From contig JAPKZG010000036.1 of NCBI GenBank assembly GCA_026393895.1, forward strand, positions 1-62,517: a DNA stretch of 62,517 nt, given 5' to 3'. The position numbers and the translations under genes were made by a program. Within the stretch, counting starts at the first letter, position 1, and the number at the start of each line of letters is the position of its first letter. Source of the DNA: Candidatus Aminicenantota bacterium (GTDB taxonomy: Bacteria; Acidobacteriota; Aminicenantia; Aminicenantales; UBA4085). Positions 8,454-17,076 of this stretch are shown one piece after another. The notes beneath the pieces are model-generated. The model ran no database searches and was not told where the DNA came from. It saw only the letters and a list, made by a program, of their open reading frames with translations.

Positions 8454-8528
8454 GGAGACACAATACTTATTTCCCTATTTCTGAAAATTTCAAGGCATAC
8501 AGAATTAGGAAACAGGTATTGTGTCTCC
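8454..8528. repeat. Complete REP-like palindrome, 13-bp outer arms
   Basis: GGAGACACAATAC at 8454-8466 is the exact reverse complement of GTATTGTGTCTCC at 8516-8528. Further imperfect pairing continues inward (TTATTTCC with GGAAAC). It closes the right side of the AT-richer island whose left side carries the half copy at 5648. Confidence 0.75.
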
Positions 8529-8564
8529 GATTTGGATATAATGACCTCATTCAGGGAGACGGCC

Positions 8565-9350
8565 ATGGAAATCATCGATCTTGATGAACGATATGAAGGC
8601 GATTACTTCGTCTGCCTGGAGGGCTGGTCGGACGAAATGAAGGAAGCCGGCAATCATAAGGAATTGTGGTTCCGGCAAATGAGGGAGAAAGGCCTCCGGG
8701 TCAAAATCGCCCTCGTAGACGGCCGGGCGGCCGGGATGATCCAATACGTTCCGATCGAGCACGCCTTCGCCGAAGGGCGCGACCTGTATTTTATCCACTG
8801 CATCTGGGTCCACGGTTATAAAGGAAAAGGCGTCGGCGATCAGCGAAAAAAGGGGATCGGAAAAGCCCTCCTCGCTGCGGCCGAGGAAGACGCCCGGGCG
8901 TTCGGAGCCAAAGGCATGGTCGCCTGGGGCGTCTCCCTGCCCGTGTTCATGCGGGCTTCGTGGTTCAAAAAGCACGGCTACCTCAAAATCGACAAGAACG
9001 CCGTCGCCCTCCTGCTCTGGAAGCCCTTTGCCGAAGACGCCGTCCCCCCGAAATGGATTAAGGAGAAGAAGCGGCCCGAAAGCATGCCCCGAAAAACGGC
9101 CGTCGCGGCGTTCAGGAACGGCTGGTGCCCGGCGATGAACATGGTCTGCGAACGGGCCAAACGGGCCGCCGCGGAATTCGGCGACCGGGTTGATTTCCAG
9201 GCCGTCGAGACGTCGGACCGGTCGGTGTTTCTCGAATGGGGCATTGCCGACGCTTTGTTCATCGACGGCAAAGCCGTCCGGACGGGCCCTCCCCCTTCGT
9301 ACGAGAAGATCCGCAGGAAAATCGCCCGCCGCGTCAAGAAACAGAATTAA
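8565..9350 (+). CDS. GNAT-family N-acetyltransferase with C-terminal YoaP-like domain
   Basis: A predicted acyl-CoA-dependent acetyltransferase of 261 residues. The start at 8565 (MEIIDLDERYEG) is preferred over the in-frame ATG at 8541 because GGGAG lies seven bases before it. The N-terminal half has the GNAT core: beta4 'YFIHCIWVHG', the acetyl-CoA loop 'GKGVGDQRKKGIGKALLAAA' and the following 'GAKGMVAWGVS'. The C-terminal ~100 residues (FRNGWCPAMNMVCERAKRAA, with Cys-Pro near a strand) resemble the thioredoxin-fold YoaP extension. The first GNAT loop has an insert relative to the usual Q/R-x-x-G-x-G/A. Substrate unknown. Confidence 0.75.
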   Translation: MEIIDLDERYEGDYFVCLEGWSDEMKEAGNHKELWFRQMREKGLRVKIALVDGRAAGMIQYVPIEHAFAEGRDLYFIHCIWVHGYKGKGVGDQRKKGIGKALLAAAEEDARAFGAKGMVAWGVSLPVFMRASWFKKHGYLKIDKNAVALLLWKPFAEDAVPPKWIKEKKRPESMPRKTAVAAFRNGWCPAMNMVCERAKRAAAEFGDRVDFQAVETSDRSVFLEWGIADALFIDGKAVRTGPPPSYEKIRRKIARRVKKQN

Positions 9351-9421
9351 GGATTTAAAATTGACAGAGCGGGCGGGGGAGTTTTATACTCGCTGCGTTT
9401 CGATTTGAGAAGAGGGCCATT

Positions 9422-10126
9422 TTGCCGGAGATTCAAAAACTCAACGAGCAATTCGCCGCCGCCGAACCGGAGGAAATCCTCGGCTGGGCGGTCCGCTCCT
9501 TCCCATACCAAACCGCGATGACGTCGTCCTTCCAGGCCTCGGGGATCGTCCTCATCCACATGCTGAGAAAGATCACCCTCGACTTCCCGATCTTTTTTAT
9601 CGACACCGGATATCATTTCCCGGAAACCCTCGAATTCAAGACCCGACTGATCCGGGAATGGAAACTCAACGTCCTCACCATCGTCCCGGAGATGGGCAAG
9701 TCCGAACAACTCCGCCTCCACGGCCCGCATTTGTTCGAACGGGATCCCGACCTGTGCTGCCTCATCAACAAGGTCGACCCGCTTCTCACCCTTCAGCGGG
9801 AACTCGGGTTGAAAGGATGGATCTCGGCCCTCCGCCGGGACCAGGCGGAGACGCGTCGAAATCTCCGCCCGGTGATGAAGGACGAATACGGAAATCTGCG
9901 GATTCACCCGCTCCTAACCTGGACCCGGGAACGCGTCTGGGCTTATATCGAGAAACACCGCCTGCCCACGAATCCTTTGTACGATCAGGGATACGCCTCC
10001 ATCGGGTGTTTTCCCACGTGTTGCACCGCGAAGTCCGAACCGGGAAGCGACGAACGGTCCGGCCGATGGGCCGGGAAAGGAAAAGTCGAATGCGAGCTCC
10101 ACAGCCGTCTCAAAAGCGAAAAATAA
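9422..10126 (+). CDS. cysH: Phosphoadenylyl/adenylyl-sulfate reductase (CysH type, iron-sulfur form)
   Basis: Reduces (phospho)adenylyl sulfate to sulfite in assimilatory sulfate use. It has 234 residues and a TTG start with AAGAGGG upstream. The PP-loop region is SSFQASG (36-42), then 'FFIDTGYHFPETL'. Cysteine pair C112-C113 and the cluster C196, C200, C201 correspond to the CC...CxxC motif that binds a 4Fe-4S cluster in APS-type reductases. The catalytic cysteine is probably C224 in 'VECELH', where the family usually has 'TECGLH'. The C196-x3-C200-C201 spacing is one residue longer than the usual CxxC. The next gene overlaps it by 37 nt, so the two are coupled. Confidence 0.85.
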   Translation: MPEIQKLNEQFAAAEPEEILGWAVRSFPYQTAMTSSFQASGIVLIHMLRKITLDFPIFFIDTGYHFPETLEFKTRLIREWKLNVLTIVPEMGKSEQLRLHGPHLFERDPDLCCLINKVDPLLTLQRELGLKGWISALRRDQAETRRNLRPVMKDEYGNLRIHPLLTWTRERVWAYIEKHRLPTNPLYDQGYASIGCFPTCCTAKSEPGSDERSGRWAGKGKVECELHSRLKSEK

Positions 10127-11511
10127 CAAGGACCGGGACGGGCTCGGCCGCGAAAAAATTCATCCTTCGCTGCGTCCTCTGCGGCGTCGAGATCGACGGG
10201 TTCGCCCGGTGGTTCGCCTCCGAACAGCGCTGCCCGGAATGCGGCAGCGACCAAGCCGACGTCGTCTACCGGACCGCGGCTCCGAAAATCCGGAACCTGT
10301 TCAACCAGCCGCCCAACGGCCTGCCGGGCATGTGGCGCTACTTCGATATCCTGCCGGTGAACGACCGGAAGAACGTCGTCACCGCCGGCGAAGGCCTCGT
10401 CCCGATCGACCGGTGGGAATTTCTCGAGGACTACGCCCGCAAACGTTTTAAAATCCGTTGCCGCGTTTACGCCCATCGCCAGGACGACAACTACGCGACC
10501 GGGACGTTCAAGGACCTCTCCGGATCGATCGTCGCCAGCGTCCTGAAGGAAAATGGAATAAAAAATTTCGTCGCCTCCAGCACCGGCAACACGGCCGTCG
10601 CCTATGCCCGGTACCTGACGGCCGCGGGAATTTCCTTTTACGCCTTCATCCCCCAAAAAACGTCCATCATGCAGGCGGCTGAGGTCGGTTGCTTCGGCCA
10701 GAACGTTTTCAGGGTGAAGGGCGATTACACCCTGACCAAGGAAATGGCCATGGCCTTCGCCCGGAAAAACAAGATGCCCCTGGCCGGGGGCAATTTCGAC
10801 CCGATGCGGATCGAGGCGAAAAAGACGATGATGCTCGAATGGCTCCGGCTCCTGGACGAATTTCCGACGGTCTACATCCAGGCCCTGAGCGGAGGGACCG
10901 GACCGATGGCGATCGCCAAGGGCTGCCGCGATCTCGCCCCGCTCGGGCTTTGCGGCCCGATGCCGCGGTTCATCCTGTCCCAATCCAGCCGTTGCGCCCC
11001 CATGGCCGCCGCTTGGAAAGAAGCCAAGAAGAAGGGATTCCCCGAGGGCTGGGAAAAAACCTATCCCATCTACCGCAATCCTCAAACCCGCATCGCCACC
11101 CTGGCCGCGGGCTTTCCAAAAACCTATCCCGTCCTGGCCCCTCTCGTCCGGGAAAGCGGCGGTGAAATCCTCGCCTTCGATGAAGACGCCACTCCCCTGA
11201 TCGCCCGGCTGGTGGCCTTCGAACGCTCGGTCCGGATCGGGCCGGCGGCGGCGATCGGCCTCGGCGGATTTTTCGAGGCGTTGAAGAGCGGCGCGATCTG
11301 CGACGGCGACCGCGTCATGATCAACATCGGCGAAGGGATCCGCCGCGCGCCCGAGTTCCTGGTCACCATGTTCAAGGAAAAGGCCGAAGTCGCCTCGGTC
11401 GAGGACTGCCGGTTGTCCGACCGGCGCGGCTACCGGGCCGACGTCTGGAACGAGCTGGAAAACACGGTGATGAACGGGAAGAAAGCGGCCGACGACCGGC
11501 GCGGGCGCTAG
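10090..11511 (+). CDS. Threonine-synthase-family PLP enzyme (threonine synthase or cysteate-synthase-like)
   Basis: A fold-type II PLP enzyme of 473 residues. The start at 10090 lies inside cysH and has GGAAAGGA upstream. An N-terminal zinc ribbon uses C28, C31, C48 and C51. The PLP lysine is K141 in 'ATGTFKDLSG', where threonine synthases usually have 'SFKDRG'. 'ASSTGNTAVAYARY' is the phosphate/amide loop, and 'ALSGGTGPMAIAKG' binds the PLP phosphate. Family knowledge: these enzymes make threonine from phosphohomoserine, and a methanogen branch (cysteate synthase) uses phosphoserine plus sulfite. Tight coupling to a sulfite-producing reductase, with no hom or thrB beside it, makes the second role worth testing. 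The sequence alone does not decide. Confidence 0.7.
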   Translation: MRAPQPSQKRKITRTGTGSAAKKFILRCVLCGVEIDGFARWFASEQRCPECGSDQADVVYRTAAPKIRNLFNQPPNGLPGMWRYFDILPVNDRKNVVTAGEGLVPIDRWEFLEDYARKRFKIRCRVYAHRQDDNYATGTFKDLSGSIVASVLKENGIKNFVASSTGNTAVAYARYLTAAGISFYAFIPQKTSIMQAAEVGCFGQNVFRVKGDYTLTKEMAMAFARKNKMPLAGGNFDPMRIEAKKTMMLEWLRLLDEFPTVYIQALSGGTGPMAIAKGCRDLAPLGLCGPMPRFILSQSSRCAPMAAAWKEAKKKGFPEGWEKTYPIYRNPQTRIATLAAGFPKTYPVLAPLVRESGGEILAFDEDATPLIARLVAFERSVRIGPAAAIGLGGFFEALKSGAICDGDRVMINIGEGIRRAPEFLVTMFKEKAEVASVEDCRLSDRRGYRADVWNELENTVMNGKKAADDRRGR

Positions 11512-13058
11512 TTTCCGACGATTTCGGAGTAGTTTTCTCGGCGCAGGAGCCCCACGCAGGCGTCCACTACGCTCGGATCGAATAGCGTTCCCCGGCCGTT
11601 GGTGATTTCGCCGACGGCCGCCGCCAGTCCGAGCGCCGGACGGTACGGCCGGTGGGAGGACATTGCCTCCACAACATCGGCCACGCAAAGAATCCGGCTT
11701 TCCAGAAGGATCTCGTCCCCCCGCAGTCCGCGCGGATATCCCGAACCGTCGATTTTCTCATGGTGCTGGGAAACGATGTCGCCGACGGGCCAGGGGAATT
11801 CGATGTTTTTCAGAATTTCGTTCCCGGTCTCGGGATGTTTTTTGATCAGGTCGGATTCCAATTCGCTCAACCGGCCCGGCTTGCTGAGGATCTCCGAGGG
11901 AATCATCAGTTTCCCGATGTCGTGAATCGAGCCGGCGAATTGGAGCCCTTCGCTCCGCGTCGGGTCGAGGCGCATTTCCCGGGCGATGGCCAACGCCAGC
12001 CGGGTGACCCGGATTTGATGGCCAGACGTGTAGGGGTCCCGTTTTTCCATGGCCGCGGCCATGGCCGCGATCGAGCCCTTCATCGCCTGGATCATGCGTT
12101 CGGTCGAACGTTTCCATTCGCCTATGTCCCGGGCGATGCTCTGAATGCGCCAGGGCCGACCCTTCTCGTCGCGGACCAGGGCGAGGTTGACCTCCGTGAA
12201 AACGGGCGTCCCGTCGCTGCGCTGATAGGTCCGCGCAAAATGGGGAAGAACGACCCCCGTGATCGACAAACGGAATTGGTTCCGGGCGTTCTCCTGTTCC
12301 TTAGGGGAGACGAACGAAAAATACTCCCGGCCGATCACTTCCTCCCGGGAACCGCCCATCATCCTCACGGCCCGATCGTTGACCGTGAGGATGATTCCCC
12401 GAAGGTCCATGATAAAAACAGCGTCGTTCGAGCGGTTAAAGAGGGCGTCGTACCGGCGTGAAATTTCCCGCAAATCCTCGTCGGCGCGTTGGCGGCCCAA
12501 AGACGCGCTCATCACCTGGGAGGCGATGCTCAAAAGACGCCGGGTGGACTCTTCCATCAGGGACCGGCGGCGGAAGTTGATGATCCCGAAGAAACCCGTC
12601 GGTCGGTTATCGTGGAAGACGGGAAAGATAATGAGGCGGGAGAATCCCAGCTTCCGCATCATGTTTTTTTCCGCTTCGGCCTCTTGAGGCAGCGACTCGA
12701 GGTCGGTCACTTCGAAGATCTCTCCGGCCCGCAGACGGTGCCGCCACCAAGGGAAATCGTTGATATTCAAGCCGACCGGAAAGGCCGCTCCGGCGAGGGA
12801 CTCTTCCCGGACCCATTGCCGGACTTTTTCCCCCGTCACGCCCGCGTTGTTCCATTGAATGAAGGCCGCCCGGTCGGCTTCGAAAAGCCGTCCGAAGCGT
12901 TCGAGAGAGAAACCAACGGCCTTGTCGAACTCGAGTTGGGTGATGAACTCCCGGCAGATGTCTCCGACTTCCTTTTCCAATTCAAAACGCAGACGGAGCG
13001 ATTTTTCAAGCCCCTCTAAAATCTTCTTCTCGGCCGCCGGTTTTTGAACTGAAGCCAT
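11508..13058 (-). CDS. GAF-PAS-HD-GYP protein, probable cyclic di-GMP phosphodiesterase
   Basis: A 516-residue signalling protein, soluble, with no membrane segment. Residues ~20-185 read as a GAF domain (FSLERFGRLFEADRAAFIQW and a strand near 'FSRLIIFPVF'). Residues ~205-320 are a PAS domain with its PAC tail (RYDALFNRSNDAVFIMDLRG, then 'FTEVNLALVRDEKG'). The C-terminus is an HD-GYP domain: 'GHQIRVTRLA', 'SIHDIGKLMIP', and 'QHHEKIDGSGYPRGL' with the HHExxxGxGYP signature intact. HD-GYP proteins hydrolyse cyclic di-GMP; activity is inferred from the complete motif. It is convergent with the PLP enzyme, the two stops overlapping by four bases. AAGGGA precedes the ATG. Confidence 0.9.
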   Translation of the reverse strand: MASVQKPAAEKKILEGLEKSLRLRFELEKEVGDICREFITQLEFDKAVGFSLERFGRLFEADRAAFIQWNNAGVTGEKVRQWVREESLAGAAFPVGLNINDFPWWRHRLRAGEIFEVTDLESLPQEAEAEKNMMRKLGFSRLIIFPVFHDNRPTGFFGIINFRRRSLMEESTRRLLSIASQVMSASLGRQRADEDLREISRRYDALFNRSNDAVFIMDLRGIILTVNDRAVRMMGGSREEVIGREYFSFVSPKEQENARNQFRLSITGVVLPHFARTYQRSDGTPVFTEVNLALVRDEKGRPWRIQSIARDIGEWKRSTERMIQAMKGSIAAMAAAMEKRDPYTSGHQIRVTRLALAIAREMRLDPTRSEGLQFAGSIHDIGKLMIPSEILSKPGRLSELESDLIKKHPETGNEILKNIEFPWPVGDIVSQHHEKIDGSGYPRGLRGDEILLESRILCVADVVEAMSSHRPYRPALGLAAAVGEITNGRGTLFDPSVVDACVGLLRRENYSEIVGN

Positions 13059-13109
13059 TGTCGTCCCTTTGGAAGCAACAGTTCCCTAGGATATTAAGTT
13101 AATTCCCCG

Positions 13110-13150
13110 CCCTTCAAATGTCTATCCCCCGCAGCGAGCAATTTGAAGGG
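13110..13150. repeat. Inverted repeat upstream of the HD-GYP gene
   Basis: CCCTTCAAAT (13110-13119) and ATTTGAAGGG (13141-13150) are perfect 10-bp arms 21 nt apart, 52 nt or more before the ATG at 13058. A near-copy, CCCTTGAAAT, follows at about 13176. It sits in the promoter region, so it may be an operator for the HD-GYP gene. The regulator is unknown. Confidence 0.45.
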
Positions 13151-13276
13151 TGACTCAATTTTCCCCCGTCTCACCCCTTGAAATGCGACTCGATAAAAAA
13201 ATAATTCCCGGCAGAAAAAGAAATTATCCGGCCCGGCCGCAAGAATCCGGAGAGTGATCAGGAGGCCAGGGGGGGA

Positions 13277-13813
13277 TTATTCGTAACGGATCAGGTGAAA
13301 AATGTCGACTTCGGGGTGAGCTTTTTTAATCGCCGGGATTCCCCCGAGAAAGGCCAGGTCCACGACCGCCCCGAAACCGACCGGCTTGGCCTTCAGCATT
13401 TTGACCAGGTTGAGGGCGCTGATGGAAGACGACCCGGTGGCGATCAGGTCGTCGATCACCACGACCCGTTGGCCGGGCTGAAGCGCATCCTCGTGCATCT
13501 CGAAATATTCGACCGCATATTCATTGGGGGCCTGGACGCAGACCGTTTTGCGCGGCAGTTTACCCTTCTTCCGAATGATGGACAGGCCGAGCCGCAGGTC
13601 CCGGGCGACCGGGGCCGCGAACAAATACCCGCGGGATTCGATGCCGATGATGACGTCGGGCTTCAGTTTCCGGGCCCAGCCCGTGAGCCGGTCGATCGCG
13701 AAATGATACGATTCGGGATCCAGGACCAGCGGAGCGATATCCTTGAATCCGACGCCGGGTTTGGGAAAGTCCTTGACCTCGATGATCCGCTTTTTGAGTT
13801 GTTCGGGTGTCAT
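13277..13813 (-). CDS. apt: Adenine phosphoribosyltransferase
   Basis: Salvages adenine to AMP using PRPP. It has 178 residues, the usual length. The start MTPEQLKKRIIEVKDFPKPG has a GATGAGG ribosome site. Family marks are 'GVGFKDIAPLVLDPE' near residue 20, 'IGIESRGYLFAAPVA' near 57, 'IRKKGKLP' and the PRPP loop 'VVVIDDLIATGSS' near 122. The C-terminus 'VVDLAFLGG' is also typical. It lies 69 nt downstream of tsaE on the same strand and may be read from the same message. Confidence 0.95.
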   Translation of the reverse strand: MTPEQLKKRIIEVKDFPKPGVGFKDIAPLVLDPESYHFAIDRLTGWARKLKPDVIIGIESRGYLFAAPVARDLRLGLSIIRKKGKLPRKTVCVQAPNEYAVEYFEMHEDALQPGQRVVVIDDLIATGSSSISALNLVKMLKAKPVGFGAVVDLAFLGGIPAIKKAHPEVDIFHLIRYE

Positions 13814-13882
13814 GAAGACCTCATCTCTTGAATTTCGGAGCTATTGAACTTCCGTGAGGGGGATTAAAAAGCAAACCCGGAG

Positions 13883-14416
13883 TTATGTCAACCGGGCCGA
13901 AGTCGCTCGCCGTTTCGGACTCCCGGGTTTTCTTCGTCCGGCCGGGCGCTCGATTCGGATCCGCCGCGTTCCGTCGGGTTCGAGGTCGATATGGACATGG
14001 ATACCTTCCAGAGGAAAATCGATCCGCTCGCCCCACTCGATCAGGATGACCGCTTCGCCGATGGAATCTTCGAACCCGAGATCGCGGATTTCGGCCCGGC
14101 CGACCAGCCGGTAGAGGTCCAGATGCAGAATCGGAACCCGGGCCTGATAAACGTTGATCAGGGTGAAGCTCGGGCTGCAGACCAACCGCGAATTCTTCAT
14201 CCCCAAACCGGCCGCAATTCCTTTGGCGAAGACGGTTTTCCCCGCGCCGAGTTCGCCGATCAAAAAAACGATTTCATCTCCCCGAAAGGAATACGCCAGC
14301 CGGCGGGCCAGAAGACGGGTCCCCCGCTCCGAGCGCGTCGTCCAGACGCCGGCCGCGACCGGAGCCGTTTTCCCCGCCTCCGGCGCGTTCTTCAAGACCC
14401 CTCGTCTTCCAGCCAT
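13883..14416 (-). CDS. tsaE: tRNA threonylcarbamoyladenosine biosynthesis ATPase TsaE
   Basis: ATPase partner of the TsaB/TsaD complex that makes t6A37 on ANN-decoding tRNAs. Walker A is GELGAGKTVF (residues 54-63). 'CSPSFTLINVY', 'LHLDLYRL' and 'AVILIEWGERI' are the standard TsaE blocks, the last containing the conserved Glu-Trp. The ATG at 14416 gives 177 residues and overlaps nnr by 25 bases. A TTG at 14395 that overlaps the nnr stop as TTGA, with GACGAGGGG before it, is an equally plausible start and would drop seven residues. The C-terminal ~20 residues are a basic tail beyond the usual family end. Confidence 0.93.
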   Translation of the reverse strand: MAGRRGVLKNAPEAGKTAPVAAGVWTTRSERGTRLLARRLAYSFRGDEIVFLIGELGAGKTVFAKGIAAGLGMKNSRLVCSPSFTLINVYQARVPILHLDLYRLVGRAEIRDLGFEDSIGEAVILIEWGERIDFPLEGIHVHIDLEPDGTRRIRIERPAGRRKPGSPKRRATSARLT

Positions 14417-15951
14417 TTCAACGCGACGGGAAGGTACTTGATCATATCCCCGGCGACCATGGCCCGCTCCCCGAGATGAACAGCCGTCAGGTCGCCCACC
14501 GCGCCGTGGAGATATACGGCGGCGACCGTCGCCCCGAACACGTCTTTTTCCGCGGCCAGGAAAGCGCCGAGGATTCCGCTGAGAACGTCGCCCGATCCGC
14601 CCGTCGCCATCCCCGGATTCCCGGTCGGATTCACGGAAACACGTCCGTCCGGTCCGGCGACCAGCGTCCGGTATCCTTTGAGAACAAGAATGACCCGATG
14701 CTCCACGGAGAAGCGGGAAGCCAGGGTCAGCCGGTCGTTCATGACTTCCGGCACGGAAAGCCCGAGCAGCCGGCCGAATTCTCCGGGATGCGGCGTCAGG
14801 ACCGGCGGGCGGATCGTCTTTTTCAGGATATCCAGATGCCCGCCGAGGATGTTCAATCCGTCGGCGTCGATGACAACTTGGGTCCGGACCTTCGGAAGAA
14901 GCTTCCAAACGAGACCGGACGTTTCGGGATTCACCGACAACCCGGGTCCGACGACCAAAACGTCTTTTCCCGAAAGCGCTTCGGTCAAACGCGGAAACGC
15001 CGCTTCCGCAACCGTTCCTTCCTTCGTTTCCGGGAGCGGCTCCGTCATCAATTCGGCCATCGCCCGGGCGATCATCGGAACGCAACTTGCGGGAGTCGCG
15101 ATCGTCACCAGCCCGGCGCCCGACCGGTACGCGGCCTTGCCCGCCAGCGCGGCCGCCCCGGTTTTTCCCCGCGACCCGGCCAGAATCAAGACATGGCCGA
15201 ACGTCCCCTTGTGCCCGTCTTTCGACCGCTTGCGGAAAAACGGACGGGTCGTGTTCCATTCAGCCATCCGGAGGGTCAAGTCCGGGGATTCGAGGAGGAC
15301 CGGCGGAATCGAAATATCCGAAACGACCAGTTTTCCGACCCATTCCTCCGAAGGGGGAAACAGATGCGCGATTTTCGGAGCGCCCAGGGCAACGGTCAAA
15401 TCGGCCCGCACCGCCGGCCCGATGATATTGAACGTATCCGAGGACAATCCCGAAGGGAGATCGACCGCGACCTTTTTCCCGGGCGCGGCGTTAATGTCCC
15501 CGATCACGGCGGCCGCGAGGCCTTCGGCCGGTTGCGAAAGACCGGTGCCGAAGATTGCATCGACGATGATCGTGGCCGCCCGGAGCTCTTTTTTGAGCCG
15601 GGAACGATCCGCCGCCGCCTTCACCTCGACGATCTCGAGGCCGAGTTTGCCGGCGATTCCCAGGTTCAAGGCCGCGTCGCCTTTGATTTCGTTTTTCCCG
15701 GCCAGGAGGAAAACCTTCGGCCGCAAGCCGAGATTGTGGAGGTGGCGGGCGACGACGAACCCGTCGCCGCCGTTGTTTCCCCGGCCGCAGACGATGACAA
15801 TCCCTTCCTTCTCCAGATGGTCGTGTCGGGCGCGGATCGCCTCGACCACCCCGATTCCGGCGTTTTCCATCAAGACGGCGCCCGGAATCCCGAATTCCTC
15901 GATCGTTCGGCGGTCGATTTCCCTCATTTGTCCGGCGGTAAGTATGTTCAT
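14392..15951 (-). CDS. nnr: Bifunctional NAD(P)H-hydrate epimerase / ADP-dependent NAD(P)H-hydrate dehydratase
   Basis: Repairs hydrated NADH and NADPH. The 519 residues split into an N-terminal YjeF/NnrE epimerase domain (1-~215: 'MREIDRRTIEEFGIPGAVLM', 'VCGRGNNGGDGFVVARHL', 'VDAIFGTGL') and a C-terminal NnrD dehydratase domain of the ribokinase type (~235-510: 'HVLILAGSRGKTGAAALAG', 'VLTPHPGEFGRLLG', 'VLVLKGYRTLVAGPDG'-like strand, 'GNPGMATGGSGDVLSGILG'). All expected motifs are intact. It overlaps tsaE downstream, a pairing common in bacteria. Confidence 0.95.
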   Translation of the reverse strand: MNILTAGQMREIDRRTIEEFGIPGAVLMENAGIGVVEAIRARHDHLEKEGIVIVCGRGNNGGDGFVVARHLHNLGLRPKVFLLAGKNEIKGDAALNLGIAGKLGLEIVEVKAAADRSRLKKELRAATIIVDAIFGTGLSQPAEGLAAAVIGDINAAPGKKVAVDLPSGLSSDTFNIIGPAVRADLTVALGAPKIAHLFPPSEEWVGKLVVSDISIPPVLLESPDLTLRMAEWNTTRPFFRKRSKDGHKGTFGHVLILAGSRGKTGAAALAGKAAYRSGAGLVTIATPASCVPMIARAMAELMTEPLPETKEGTVAEAAFPRLTEALSGKDVLVVGPGLSVNPETSGLVWKLLPKVRTQVVIDADGLNILGGHLDILKKTIRPPVLTPHPGEFGRLLGLSVPEVMNDRLTLASRFSVEHRVILVLKGYRTLVAGPDGRVSVNPTGNPGMATGGSGDVLSGILGAFLAAEKDVFGATVAAVYLHGAVGDLTAVHLGERAMVAGDMIKYLPVALKWLEDEGS

Positions 15952-15993
15952 TGGCTTTTCCCGGAGTTGATTTTAGCATATCCGCCCGATGCA

Positions 15994-16023
15994 TTGCTTC
16001 AAGGCCCGAAAATGTGGTATTTT
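15994..16023 (+). promoter_or_regulatory. Candidate sigma-70 promoter of the gap-pgk-tpiA-secG operon
   Basis: TTGCTT at 15994-15999 and TATTTT at 16018-16023, with an 18-bp spacer, lie 47 nt before the gap ATG, which has AAGGAGG at good distance. The match is moderate. Confidence 0.45.
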
Positions 16024-16046
16024 GTCCTTTACAAATCAAGGATTAG

Positions 16047-17069
<1,023 letters not shown>

Positions 17070-17076
17070 ACCGGCC

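Noticed and set aside
9658..10089. N-terminal extension of the threonine-synthase-like frame
   Set aside because: It lies entirely within cysH in another frame and has low-complexity composition; the start at 10090 has a ribosome site.
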